Notes: a model not told the origin generated them from the letters alone. Shown: positions 20,889 through 28,867, numbered from the stretch's first letter. The stretch: 32,716 nt of DNA from Streptomyces sp. DH5 (GCF_020873915.1 NZ_JAHWGP010000046.1:1-32716), one strand, 5' to 3'. Numbers and translations are program-made.

Positions 20889-22388
20889 TCAGGTCAGTTC
20901 GCGCAGGGCCCGGCCGAGGAGGGCGACCCCCTCGGTGATCGCGCCGGGTGGGTCCGCCGCGTAGCCGAGGACGAGGCCGGGGCGGCCGGGGAGCTGGCGG
21001 TGCCAGGACAGGGGGTGGCATTTCACGCCGTGGGCGAGGGCGGCGGCGGCGACTTCGGTGTCGGGTACGTCCGGGGTGTAGGTGACCGTCAGGTGCAGGC
21101 CGGCCGCCGCTCCGTGGACGACCGCGCCCGGCAGGTGCTCCCGTACGGCGCCGATCATGGCGTCGCGGCGGCGGATGTGGCGGGCGCGGAGGAGCCGCAG
21201 GTGGCGTTCCAGTTGGCCCGACTCCATCAGCTGGGCCAGGACGAGCTGGGGGAGGACGGCGTTGCCCAGGTCGGCGAAGCGCTTGGCGTCGGTCAGGGCG
21301 CGGAGGTGCCGGGGCGGGGGGAGGAGCCAGCCGATGCGCAGGGCGGGGGCGAGCAGTTTGGAGACGCTGCCCAGGTAGCAGAGCCGGTCCGCGAGCAGCG
21401 AGCGCAGGGCGGGCACGGGCGGGCGGTCGTAGCGGTGCTCGGCGTCGTAGTCGTCCTCCAGGATCAGCCCGCCGTCCGCCGCCCAGCGCAGCAGCTCGCG
21501 GCGGCGCTCGCCGCTCGTCACGACGCCGGTGGGGAAATGGTGGGCGGGGGTGAGGAGGACGGCGTCGGCTCCGGTGGCGCGCAGCGCGTCGACGCGTACG
21601 CCGTGGGCGTCGACCGGCACGGGCGGGGTGTTCAGACCGCCGTTGCGCAGGTGCTGGCGGGTGCCGAGCGAGCCGGGGTCCTCCACGGCGACACCGGTGA
21701 TGCCGTCCGCCAGCAGGACGGGGTTCAGCAGGGTGAGGGCCTGCGCGGTGCCGGCGACGATCAGGACGCCGTCCGGCTCGACCCGGACGCCGCGGCTGCG
21801 GGCCAGCCAGTCGGCGACCGCGCGGCGCAGCCGTGGGGCGCCGCGTGGGTCGCCGTAGCCGAGGTCCGTGGCGGACAGCTCGGCGAGGACGGCCCGTTCG
21901 GCGCGGAGCCAGGCCGTGCGGGGGAACGCGGAGAGGTCGGGCCGGCCGGGGGTGAGGTCGATGCGGGCGTCGGCGGCGCGCAGCGCGTCGAAGGCGTCGG
22001 CGCCCGGTTCGCCGGTGAAGGGGGAGTGCGGCGGTGGTGCGTCATCGGCCGGGGGCACCTGGGCGGGGGGTGCCGCGACGACGACGGTGCCGCCGCGTCG
22101 GCGGCCCTCGACGTGGCCGTCCTCCGCGAGCCGCCGGTACGCCTCGGTGACCACGCCCCGGGAGACGCGCAGTTCGGCGGCGAGCACCCGGGTGGCCGGC
22201 AGCCTGCTGCCGACGGTCAGCCGGCGGTCGGTGATCGCCTGCCGCAGTCGCTGGGCCAGCCAGTCCGCCTTGCCGCCCGCGGGGGCGTCGTCGGGGCGGA
22301 GCTGGAGGAAGTCGGAGCCGGGCGCCGCCGGGCCGCTCGTCGCCGCGTTCCTCTCGCTCACCGCACCCATGGTGCCACGCCGCGTCAT
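20889..22388 (-). CDS. MocR-type GntR-family regulator with aminotransferase domain
   Basis: A 499-residue PLP-dependent regulator. The N-terminal GntR winged helix covers about residues 38-105 (LAQRLRQAITDRRLTVGSRL, then AELRVSRGVVTEAYRRLAED). A linker follows, then a class I aminotransferase-like domain from about 140, with LGYGDPRGAPRLRRAVADWL, LEDDYDAEHRY and the PLP lysine K344 in LGSVSKLLAPALRIGW. MocR proteins sense PLP, often with an amino acid, and control vitamin B6, GABA or amino-acid transport genes. The ATG at 22388 overlaps the stop of the B3/4 gene by 4 nt, so this longer start is preferred over ATG 22370. It is the third gene of a LysE-B3/4-MocR operon. Confidence 0.9.
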   Translation of the reverse strand: MTRRGTMGAVSERNAATSGPAAPGSDFLQLRPDDAPAGGKADWLAQRLRQAITDRRLTVGSRLPATRVLAAELRVSRGVVTEAYRRLAEDGHVEGRRRGGTVVVAAPPAQVPPADDAPPPHSPFTGEPGADAFDALRAADARIDLTPGRPDLSAFPRTAWLRAERAVLAELSATDLGYGDPRGAPRLRRAVADWLARSRGVRVEPDGVLIVAGTAQALTLLNPVLLADGITGVAVEDPGSLGTRQHLRNGGLNTPPVPVDAHGVRVDALRATGADAVLLTPAHHFPTGVVTSGERRRELLRWAADGGLILEDDYDAEHRYDRPPVPALRSLLADRLCYLGSVSKLLAPALRIGWLLPPPRHLRALTDAKRFADLGNAVLPQLVLAQLMESGQLERHLRLLRARHIRRRDAMIGAVREHLPGAVVHGAAAGLHLTVTYTPDVPDTEVAAAALAHGVKCHPLSWHRQLPGRPGLVLGYAADPPGAITEGVALLGRALRELT

Positions 22389-23113
22389 GGCGCACGGGTG
22401 CCGGACAGCGGCTCGTCGGTGAGGGTGAACTCGGGTGCGGAGGAGGTGAGAAGACCGGTCGCGGGGGTGGTTCCCCAGTGGGCGGTGAGTTCCCGGGCGA
22501 TCGTCTCCAGCACTTCGGCGACGGTGTCCCCGCCGCCGTCGTGCAGGGCCTCCGTCACCACGAGGATCCGGTCGGTGTGGTCGCTCACCGCGGAGTGGCC
22601 GCTCTGCCGGTTGGTCCAGCGGCGGGCGTGCGCGTGCCCGGCGGAGTCGGCGTACGTCACCTCGCCGGGCGCGGGGTGTTCGAGGTCGCCGCGGAAGGTC
22701 GTGTACTCCTCGTCGCCGTGGGCGTACCGCACTTCGAGCAGCGGGCCGGTGATGTGGTCGGCGTCGAGGACGGCGACCGGGACCGCGTAGGCGGCGGAGA
22801 TCGCGTTGCACAGGTCGACCACCGGGTGGATGCGGGGCAGGGTGCCCTCCTTGCGGAGGCGCCGCAGGAGCGACTCCGAGGCGCAGCGGTACTGCGTCGG
22901 CTTCAGTCCCATCCCGGCGAACGCCCGCCGCCACGCCAGCACTTCGGGAAACCTCCCTTCGGAGGCGTCGGCCAGCCGGGCCCGGGCGCGGGTGGTGTAC
23001 TCGGCGACGCTCGGGCCGACGTCGGCCGCCTCGTCGACGCCGGTGGTGTACAGCGCGCCCGCCGCGAGGCGGGGGTGGTCGGACCGGAGGGCGTCGGTGT
23101 GCCGGAAACGCAT
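22385..23113 (-). CDS. Free-standing B3/B4 (tRNA-editing type) domain protein
   Basis: A 242-residue protein built on the B3/B4 domain of phenylalanyl-tRNA synthetase beta, where that module hydrolyses misacylated Tyr-tRNA(Phe). Recognisable parts are FAGMGLKPTQYRCASESLLR, GTLPRIHPVVDLCNAISAAY, and AVPVAVLDADHITGPLLEVR with the following YTTFRGDLEHPAPGEVTYAD. No synthetase core is attached. The N-terminal ~60 residues resemble the helical lead-in of other free-standing B3/4 proteins. It starts two bases after the LysE gene's stop region and overlaps MocR by 4 nt, so it is tightly coupled to an exporter and a PLP-dependent regulator. Either amino-acid binding or trans-editing is possible; neither can be proved here. 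Confidence 0.84.
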   Translation of the reverse strand: MRFRHTDALRSDHPRLAAGALYTTGVDEAADVGPSVAEYTTRARARLADASEGRFPEVLAWRRAFAGMGLKPTQYRCASESLLRRLRKEGTLPRIHPVVDLCNAISAAYAVPVAVLDADHITGPLLEVRYAHGDEEYTTFRGDLEHPAPGEVTYADSAGHAHARRWTNRQSGHSAVSDHTDRILVVTEALHDGGGDTVAEVLETIARELTAHWGTTPATGLLTSSAPEFTLTDEPLSGTRAP

Positions 23114-23114
23114 C

Positions 23115-23720
23115 TCAGGCCACCGCCATCCGCGCGCTGAGGCCCACGAAGCAGACCGCGAAGACGTGGCGGACGACCGTCATGATCCGGGGCCGGACCG
23201 ACAGGCGGTCGCGCACGGCCGCGGCGAGCATGCCGTACGCGGCGAAGACGACGAAGGTCAGGGCCATGAACACGGCGCCGAGTTGGAGCATCAGGCCGGT
23301 GGAACCGGGCGTGCCGGAGGGGACGAACTGGGGGAGGAACGCGACGAAGAACATGGTCAGTTTCGGGTTCAGGAGGTTGAGGAGCACGCCGGAGGTGATC
23401 ACGCGGAGCGCCGGCCGCGGTTCGGCGTCCGCCGTGACGGTCAGCGTGTCCTTGTCGCGCAGCGTCGCCCACGCCATGTACAGCAGATAGGCGACACCGA
23501 GGTACTTCACCACCGCGTAGGCGACGGCGCTGGTGTGCAGGAGCGCGGCGAGGCCGGTGATCGTCGCCAGCAGGTGCGGCACGACACCGAGGGTGCTGCC
23601 GAGCGCGGCGACCACACCGGTCCGGCGGCCGTGGGACAGCCCGGCGGCGAGGGTGTACACCACGCCGGTGCCCGGGGTGACGACCACGACCAGCGTGGTC
23701 AGCAGGAAAGCGGGACTCAA
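23115..23720 (-). CDS. LysE/RhtB family amino-acid exporter
   Basis: A 201-residue membrane protein with about six hydrophobic segments. The family signature is near the N-terminus (VVVTPGTGVVYTLAAGLSHGRRTGVVAALGS) and the GVLLNLLNPKLTMFFVAFLPQF motif is in the middle. It exports amino acids or related amines from the cytoplasm. TTG start with GGAGGG five nt upstream, a strong site that fixes this start. It is first in an operon with the B3/4 protein and MocR. Its promoter region contains two CCAAA direct repeats that may be MocR sites. The substrate is unknown; LysE homologues beside MocR genes are common. Confidence 0.9.
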   Translation of the reverse strand: MSPAFLLTTLVVVVTPGTGVVYTLAAGLSHGRRTGVVAALGSTLGVVPHLLATITGLAALLHTSAVAYAVVKYLGVAYLLYMAWATLRDKDTLTVTADAEPRPALRVITSGVLLNLLNPKLTMFFVAFLPQFVPSGTPGSTGLMLQLGAVFMALTFVVFAAYGMLAAAVRDRLSVRPRIMTVVRHVFAVCFVGLSARMAVA

Positions 23721-23780
23721 GGGAACCCTCCGGGAGGTCGGTGGTCCTCCCAGCCTGATGCGGGGATGGTCCGTAGGGCA

Positions 23781-23812
23781 GAGCCAAAAGGAAGCGGTTC
23801 GAGAGGTCCAAA
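23781..23812 (-). promoter_or_regulatory. Direct repeats, candidate MocR operator
   Basis: On the minus strand TTTGGACCTC (23812-23803) and TTTTGGCTC (23789-23781) lie 24 bp apart in direct orientation, about 65 bp upstream of the LysE start. MocR regulators usually bind direct repeats of roughly such TTGG-containing elements. The rest of 23721-24025 (305 bp, divergent with the lipoprotein gene) shows only a possible -10 TACGAT at 23965-23970 facing the lipoprotein. Confidence 0.4.
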
Positions 23813-24025
23813 GCCTGCCGGGAGACGGGATCGGCGCACGCCGCGCCGGGCGCGCCCCGTCCGTGCCGGGCCGGGGGCACGTCGTGGATCCGGTGCTCGA
23901 CGAAGGCGGTGGCCTCCATCACCGGTCCACCGGCACCCGCCGATGCCGGGGAGAGCGCCCTGCATACGATGCTTCGGACGGCCCGGGACGCACAGCGGGT
24001 CGTCTTCGTACGGAGGGGAGAGAAC

Positions 24026-24490
24026 ATGCGCAGGGTCGTGACCGTGACGGCGCTCATCGCGGCGGCCGGGCTGATGACGGCGTGCGGCGGCAGCGGCGGC
24101 AGTGGCGACGGCGACGAGAAGGAGCGTGCCGGCGGGAGCACGGCAGCCGCGTCGTCCGAGGCGTCGTCCGAGGCGTCCTCCGAGGGTGAGGACAAGACGT
24201 ACGAGGTCACCCTCGAAGTCGGCGGCGAGGGCAAGTCCAGTGTCTACTACACCCTCGGTACGAACGGCACCGAACAGGTCACGCTGCCGTGGAAGAAGTC
24301 GGGCGAGATGACCCTGAACTCCACCGAGCGCAAGGTCGGGATCACCGTGTCCGTCGTCCCGGGACCGGTGAAGCTGTCCAACGGTCAGTTGGGTGCGGCT
24401 CCCTGCTCGATCACCGTCGACGGGGAGAAGGTCGTCGAGGACCAGGGTGGTGTCGAGGGCAAGCACATGTGCGAGTACACCCTGAACTGA
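24026..24490 (+). CDS. MmpS-like lipoprotein
   Basis: A 154-residue secreted lipoprotein. The signal peptide has a lipobox LMTAC with the lipidated cysteine at residue 21. A Gly/Ser/Ala linker containing a triple ASSE repeat follows. The domain from about residue 58 (YEVTLEVGGEGKSSVYYTLG, QVTLPWKKSGEM, CSITVDGEKVVEDQGGVEGK) follows the pattern of MmpS-type beta-sandwich proteins, with two cysteines (in APCSITVDG and HMCEYTLN) placed to form a disulfide. In mycobacteria MmpS partners MmpL exporters; no MmpL gene is present here, so the role is open. The ATG has GGAGGGGAG about 6 nt upstream. Convergent with the alpha/beta hydrolase gene, 17 bp apart. Confidence 0.78.
   Translation: MRRVVTVTALIAAAGLMTACGGSGGSGDGDEKERAGGSTAAASSEASSEASSEGEDKTYEVTLEVGGEGKSSVYYTLGTNGTEQVTLPWKKSGEMTLNSTERKVGITVSVVPGPVKLSNGQLGAAPCSITVDGEKVVEDQGGVEGKHMCEYTLN
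24149..24184 (+). repeat. Three 12-bp tandem repeats encoding ASSE
   Basis: GCGTCGTCCGAG occurs twice in tandem, then once as GCGTCCTCCGAG, coding for (Ala-Ser-Ser-Glu)x3 in the linker behind the lipidated N-terminus. It is in frame and likely variable in copy number. Confidence 0.9.
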
Positions 24491-24507
24491 CGCCGCACCG
24501 GCCGGTG

Positions 24508-25272
24508 TCAGACGAGCGCTTCCGCCACCGCCCGGGCGAACACCTCCGGGTTGTCCAGCATGATGTTGTGGCCGCAGTCGGGGATCGCGGTCAACGACAC
24601 TCCCGCGGCGGTCAGTTCGGCCGCGCCGGGGAAGGGGCCGTCGGCCTCGGGGTACAGGAACGCGCGGGGGAGCGGCAGGTCGAGCAGCAGCTCGCGCATC
24701 GTCGGGACGGTTCCGTCGACCAGGTGGGACGCGCTGCGGTGCAGGGCCTCCGGGCCCGCCAGGCGCATCGTCGACCACCAGTGCGCGCCCGCCCGGTCGC
24801 GGACCTCGCGCCAGGCGCCGGAGACGAACTCCTCCTCCGTGTACGCGGCGATGCCGCTGCTGCCGGACGCGCCGGGGGTGCGGGGGAGCGGGTCGAGGTT
24901 GGCGTCGGCCAGGACGAGCCGGGACACCAGCTCGCGATGGCGGGCGGCGAGGACGACGGCGACGGAGCCGCCCATGCTGTGCGCGACGACCTCGGCGCCC
25001 GTGACGCCCGCGGCGCGCAGGGCGGCGGCGAGGGCGTCGGCGTGGTCCTCCAGGGTGTAGGCGAAGGAGGTGGGGCGGTCGCTGTGGCCGTGGCCGAGGA
25101 GGTCCACCAGGAGCGAGCGGTGCCCGGCGAGGAGGGGGTGGACGGCGGTCGCCGTGAAGTAGGCGGGGGAGGTGGCGCCCAGGCCGTGGACGTAGACGCG
25201 GGCCGGGTCCCGGCCGGGCAGTTCGACCCAGCGGATGCGGTCGCCCTCGGCCGTCACGGCGGCGCTGTGCAC
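24508..25272 (-). CDS. Alpha/beta hydrolase
   Basis: A 254-residue alpha/beta hydrolase. The oxyanion region is VYVHGLGATSP (27-37). The nucleophile elbow is AHSMGG with S99, and the catalytic His is H235 in IPDCGHNIMLDNP. The acid is probably in the YPEADGPF stretch (208-215). DLLGHGHSDRP (57-67) and the TLEDHADALAAALRA helix are typical of the family. No signal peptide; cytoplasmic. The substrate cannot be predicted; esterases, haloalkane dehalogenase relatives and lactonases share this layout. GTG 25272 has AGAGGA about 8 nt upstream. It is divergent from hemB and convergent with the MmpS-like gene. Confidence 0.87.
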   Translation of the reverse strand: MHSAAVTAEGDRIRWVELPGRDPARVYVHGLGATSPAYFTATAVHPLLAGHRSLLVDLLGHGHSDRPTSFAYTLEDHADALAAALRAAGVTGAEVVAHSMGGSVAVVLAARHRELVSRLVLADANLDPLPRTPGASGSSGIAAYTEEEFVSGAWREVRDRAGAHWWSTMRLAGPEALHRSASHLVDGTVPTMRELLLDLPLPRAFLYPEADGPFPGAAELTAAGVSLTAIPDCGHNIMLDNPEVFARAVAEALV

Positions 25273-25374
25273 GGAGTGGTCCTCTCGTTTGCGTGATCGC
25301 GACGGGGGTGAACGGTACCCGCACCGTGTGCGACGGCCGACTCCCCGTCGGTAAAGGCAGGGGCGGCGCGGGCG

Positions 25375-25380
25375 TAGCGT
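25375..25380 (+). promoter_or_regulatory. Possible -10 of hemB (leaderless transcript)
   Basis: TAGCGT ends seven bases before the hemB ATG at 25388, so transcription would start at or next to the start codon. No -35 of note is seen. Leaderless mRNAs are common in Streptomyces. Confidence 0.35.
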
Positions 25381-25387
25381 AGGTGGT

Positions 25388-26389
25388 ATGACGACGTACG
25401 GATCCTTCCCCGGCGCGCGGCCGCGGCGTCTGCGTACCACTCCCGCCATGCGGCGCATGGTCGCCGAGACCAGGCTGCACCCCGCCGACTTCATCCTCCC
25501 CGCCTTCGTGCGCGAGGGCGCGGACGAACCGGTGCCGATCGCGGCGATGCCGGGGGTCGTGCAGCACACGCGGGACAGCCTGAAGAAGGCCGCCGCGGAG
25601 GCGGTGGCGGCCGGGGTCTCCGGGATCATGCTGTTCGGTGTGCCGGAGGAGTCGAAGAAGGACGCCCTCGGCACGCCGGGGACCGACCCGGACGGGATCC
25701 TCCAGGTCGCCCTGCGGGACGTGCGGGCCGAGGTCGGGGACGACCTGCTCGTCATGTCCGACCTGTGCCTCGACGAGACGACGGACCACGGGCACTGCGG
25801 GGTGCTGGACGAGCGGGGGCGCGTCGACAACGACGCGACGCTCGAGCGGTACGCCGAGATGGCGCAGGTACAGGCCGACGCGGGCGCGCACGTGGTCGGG
25901 CCGAGCGGGATGATGGACGGGCAGATCGGCGTCATCCGCGACGCCCTCGACCAGATCGGGCGGGAGGACGTGGCGATCCTGGCGTACACCGCCAAGTACG
26001 CCTCCGCCTTCTACGGGCCGTTCCGCGAAGCCGTCGCCTCCTCGCTCCAGGGCGACCGCAAGACCTACCAGCAGGACCCGGCGAACGTCCGCGAGTCGCT
26101 GCGCGAGCTGGCGCTCGACCTGGAGGAGGGCGCCGACATGGTGATGGTGAAGCCGGCGGGCCCTTATCTGGACATTCTCGCGCGGGTCGCGGACACGGTG
26201 GACGTGCCGGTGGCGGCGTACCAGATCTCCGGTGAGTACTCGATGATCGAGGCCGCCGCCGAGAAGGGCTGGATCGACCGGGACCGGGCGATCCTGGAGA
26301 CGCTCACCGGCATCAAGCGGGCCGGCGCGCGCAACATCCTCACCTACTGGGCCACCGAGGCGGCCCAGAAGCTGAGCGCCGCTCAGTAG
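25388..26389 (+). CDS. hemB: Delta-aminolevulinic acid dehydratase (porphobilinogen synthase)
   Basis: A 333-residue enzyme condensing two 5-aminolevulinates to porphobilinogen. The Schiff-base lysines are K203 in [16 protein letters not shown] and K255 in [12 protein letters not shown]. The metal loop reads [21 protein letters not shown]127 and C137 match two of the three zinc cysteines of E. coli and yeast enzymes, and the middle one is Asp129, so the site is intermediate between zinc and magnesium types. Length is normal. It supplies the step between HemA/HemL and HemC, but lies 8.6 kb from the hemACD operon with accessory genes between. Its stop overlaps the stop of the convergent DUF4232 gene by 7 nt. 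Confidence 0.96.
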   Translation: MTTYGSFPGARPRRLRTTPAMRRMVAETRLHPADFILPAFVREGADEPVPIAAMPGVVQHTRDSLKKAAAEAVAAGVSGIMLFGVPEESKKDALGTPGTDPDGILQVALRDVRAEVGDDLLVMSDLCLDETTDHGHCGVLDERGRVDNDATLERYAEMAQVQADAGAHVVGPSGMMDGQIGVIRDALDQIGREDVAILAYTAKYASAFYGPFREAVASSLQGDRKTYQQDPANVRESLRELALDLEEGADMVMVKPAGPYLDILARVADTVDVPVAAYQISGEYSMIEAAAEKGWIDRDRAILETLTGIKRAGARNILTYWATEAAQKLSAAQ

Positions 26390-27135
26390 GTGAGGGCGTC
26401 GTCCATCGACTGCTGCCAGTACGTCACCGCCAGCGAGCTGTCGTAGTACACGCCCTTGGCCGGCAGGGACGGGATCGCGGACGGGCCGCCGTCGCTGGCC
26501 GGGGTGCGGCCCTGGAAGCCGACGGTCAGCCGGTGACCGGTGGTGCCGCCGTCGCCGCTGCCGTCGGCGGCCGACAGGAGCACACCCGCGTACGCCGACT
26601 CGCCCGGGTCGATGGTGACCACGGCCTGCGGCTTCGACTCCTCGACCGGCTGCGGCACCCACTGCATCTCGTCGAAGCGGAGCACCGGGTAGTAGGTGAG
26701 GTCGCAGGACTGCGACCCGGTGTTCTTGACCGTGATCAGCATGTGGTTGAGGGGGCGGGGGACCGGCTGGGCGGTGACGGTGGTGTTGGAGCCGTTGCAG
26801 GCGGAGAAGGGGCGGGGGCCGTCGTCGGAGCCCTTCCCCTGGTCCGTGCCCTTCTCCTTGCCGGAGCCGGAGCCGGAGCCGGAGCCGTTGCCCGAGCTGT
26901 TGCCGGAGCCCTTGTCACCGTCCGTGCCGCCGCCGGCCTGGGAGGGGCCGTTGGACGGGGTGCCGTCCGCCGAGGGCTTCGGGGACGGGTCGGTGGGCGT
27001 GTTCGCGGGCGTCGTCGCGTTGGGCTGGGACGCGCCCTCGTCCTTGGTGCCCGTGCCGTCCTGGCAGGCCGTCAGGGACAGGGTGGCGAGGGTGATTCCG
27101 GCGGCGGCGAGCAGACGGAGGCGGGAGGTGCGCAT
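26383..27135 (-). CDS. DUF4232 lipoprotein
   Basis: A 250-residue exported lipoprotein. Its signal peptide ends in the lipobox LTAC ([20 protein letters not shown], then LTAC). About 85 residues of Ser/Gly/Thr/Pro-rich linker follow, including a (GS)n tract. DUF4232 covers about residues 110-245: [36 protein letters not shown], and the C-terminal [20 protein letters not shown]. Two cysteines (CNGSN, SCDLT) probably form a disulfide. The domain is a beta-sandwich of unknown function found on actinobacterial cell surfaces. The ATG has AAGGAA six nt upstream. It is divergent from the membrane-anchored HTH protein, with 211 bp between starts, so the two may be co-regulated. Confidence 0.87.
   Translation of the reverse strand: MRTSRLRLLAAAGITLATLSLTACQDGTGTKDEGASQPNATTPANTPTDPSPKPSADGTPSNGPSQAGGGTDGDKGSGNSSGNGSGSGSGSGKEKGTDQGKGSDDGPRPFSACNGSNTTVTAQPVPRPLNHMLITVKNTGSQSCDLTYYPVLRFDEMQWVPQPVEESKPQAVVTIDPGESAYAGVLLSAADGSGDGGTTGHRLTVGFQGRTPASDGGPSAIPSLPAKGVYYDSSLAVTYWQQSMDDALTY
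26861..26887 (-). repeat. CCGGAG hexamer tract
   Basis: Four perfect CCGGAG copies plus CCG, encoding the Gly-Ser run of the DUF4232 lipoprotein linker on the minus strand. The tract is in frame, so copy-number change would alter linker length only. Confidence 0.9.
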
Positions 27136-27288
27136 GGCGGATTCCTTGTCATGAGTGAGGGGTCGGCGGCGCCGCTCGACCCGAGCCGGGAGCGGCGTGC
27201 TTGGATGACCAGAGCTTGCGGGGTGATCCGTCCCGGCCGCCACATCCGGCGGGGGATCCGGGACGCTGGAACGCCCGCACCGCTGTGA

Positions 27289-27318
27289 CCAGGGGAAACG
27301 ACCGTCCCCTGGAACGGT
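27289..27318. promoter_or_regulatory. CCAGGGGA-N8-TCCCCTGG operator candidate
   Basis: A perfect 8-bp inverted repeat with an 8-nt spacer (27289-27312), overlapped by a second dyad ACCGT-N8-ACGGT (27301-27318). It lies 35 bp upstream of the HTH gene's GTG and between the two divergent genes. The natural candidate to bind it is the HTH protein itself. Confidence 0.55.
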
Positions 27319-27346
27319 GGAATGGGACGCGGGGGAGGGAGTCACG

Positions 27347-28867
27347 GTGTCGGAGGACATGCCTGCGGCGCAGTTCGCGGCGCTGCTGCGGCAGTTGAAG
27401 GAGCGGTCGGGGCTGAGCTACGGGGTGCTCGCCGGACGGCTCCACATGAGTACGTCGACGCTGCACCGGTACTGCAACGGGGACGCGGTGCCGGCGGACT
27501 ACGCGCCGGTGGAACGGCTGGCCCGGCTGTGCAAGGCGGGCCCCGGGGAACTGGTCGAGCTGCACCGCCGTTGGGTGCTCGCGGACGCGGCGCGGGGGAG
27601 GAAGCCGTCGGCGTCCGCCGGGGGCAAGGCGCCCGCCAGCCCTTCGGTACCCGCCGGGGAACCGGTGCGCCCCGGAGAGCCGGCGCGCACCGGAGAGCCG
27701 GCGGCGGGGGCGGGCGTCCGGGGACGGGACGACGTGAGCCAGCCGTCGGCCGGGCGGTCGACGCCGGGGTGGGCCGAGCCCGAGGACCCGCAGGCGGAGA
27801 CCCGGGAGACGGAGAAGGAGCACCGGGAGACGGAGAAGGAGCACCGGGCGGCGGGGCTCCCGGAGACGGCGACCGGGGAGACGGAGACCCGGCAGGACGG
27901 GACCCCGCAGGTCACCGGTCCCGGCAAGCCCAGCGCCGGAACCCGCACCGGCCGCACCCGCACCGCCGTCCTCGCGGGGATCGCCGTGGCCGCCGTGCTC
28001 GGCGGGATCACCCTCGCCCTGGGCCTGCCGGACGGCGGCGCCGGGAGCGGTGGCGACCGGAACCACCCGGTGGGATCCACGACCGTCGGCGCCGCCGGGG
28101 CGGGCGGGAACAAGGACGCCGTCACATCACCTTCCGCCTCCGCCTCCGCCACCGCTTCCGTCTCGCCCTCGGCTTCCCCCTCCGCGAAGGCCAGGGAGAC
28201 ACCACGCACCCCGGCCACGGCCTCCGCCACCCCGACGGGTGACCGTGACGGGAGTGCCGTGCCGCTGACCGTGCGGACGGAACCGTACGCGTGGCAGAAC
28301 CCCTGCTCGCAGCGGTATCTGATCAACAGACCGGCGAGCGAGGTGAAACCGCCGCCCGAGGAGCCGGACGCGACGGCGTGGGTCAGTTCGTTCGGGGCCG
28401 TCTCGTCGGAGGAGCAGTACGTGCGGCTCACCGTCCAGGGGACCGGGGACGAGACGGTGGTCGTGGAAGGGCTGAGCGTGCGGGTGGCGGGCAGGCGGTC
28501 GCCGCTCGCCTGGAACGACTTCGCGATGGGCTACCCCGGTGTGGGCTGTGGCGGCGACGTGCCCACGCGGTCCTTCACCGTCGCCCTCGACGCCGCACGC
28601 CCCCGCGTCACCCCGGAGGCCGGGCAGCGGGACTTCCCGTTCTCGGTGAGCGAGTCGGACCCCGAGGTCTACCACGTCACCGCCGACGCCTCCGCCTACG
28701 ACGTGAGCTGGTACCTGGAGCTGAAGTGGTCCAGCGGCTCCCGCAGCGGCACCCTCACCGTGGACGACAAGGGCCGCCCCTTCCGCACCAGCGGCAACAA
28801 CGGACGCCCGGCGTACGAGTTCCCGCTCGGCGGGGAGGAGTGGGTGCCGGAGGGCACGACCCGGTAG
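27347..28867 (+). CDS. Membrane-anchored helix-turn-helix protein with extracytoplasmic domain
   Basis: A 506-residue protein in four parts. Residues about 5-60 are an XRE-type helix-turn-helix (LLRQLKERSGLSYGVLAGRL, then HMSTSTLHRYCNGDAVPADY). Residues 85-203 form a charged Pro/Gly/Glu-rich linker with a duplicated RETEKEH. Residues about 205-227 are a transmembrane segment (RTAVLAGIAVAAVLGGITLALGL). A Ser/Ala/Thr linker follows, then an extracytoplasmic domain at about 305-500 that includes PYAWQNPCSQRYLINRP and GYPGVGCGGDVPTRSF, with two cysteines. The N-terminus would be cytoplasmic, so it looks like a membrane-tethered transcription factor sensing outside conditions. GTG with GGAGGGA six nt upstream. 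Similar proteins occur across Streptomyces; I know of no studied member. Confidence 0.82.
   Translation: MSEDMPAAQFAALLRQLKERSGLSYGVLAGRLHMSTSTLHRYCNGDAVPADYAPVERLARLCKAGPGELVELHRRWVLADAARGRKPSASAGGKAPASPSVPAGEPVRPGEPARTGEPAAGAGVRGRDDVSQPSAGRSTPGWAEPEDPQAETRETEKEHRETEKEHRAAGLPETATGETETRQDGTPQVTGPGKPSAGTRTGRTRTAVLAGIAVAAVLGGITLALGLPDGGAGSGGDRNHPVGSTTVGAAGAGGNKDAVTSPSASASATASVSPSASPSAKARETPRTPATASATPTGDRDGSAVPLTVRTEPYAWQNPCSQRYLINRPASEVKPPPEEPDATAWVSSFGAVSSEEQYVRLTVQGTGDETVVVEGLSVRVAGRRSPLAWNDFAMGYPGVGCGGDVPTRSFTVALDAARPRVTPEAGQRDFPFSVSESDPEVYHVTADASAYDVSWYLELKWSSGSRSGTLTVDDKGRPFRTSGNNGRPAYEFPLGGEEWVPEGTTR
27803..27844 (+). repeat. Two perfect 21-bp tandem repeats (RETEKEH x2)
   Basis: CGGGAGACGGAGAAGGAGCAC occurs twice in direct succession, in frame, in the cytoplasmic linker of the membrane HTH protein. 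It is a recent duplication of a charged heptad, probably helical. Confidence 0.9.

Noticed and set aside
23717-26662. A 981-codon open frame on the minus strand opposite hemB and through the hydrolase and lipoprotein genes.
   Set aside because: Its product is Arg/Gly/His/Pro-rich with no domain, and it opposes genes with clear motifs. It is an artefact of high GC, like the other long antisense frames (for example 1889-3652, 2781-3293, 9850-10686, 30865-32580).
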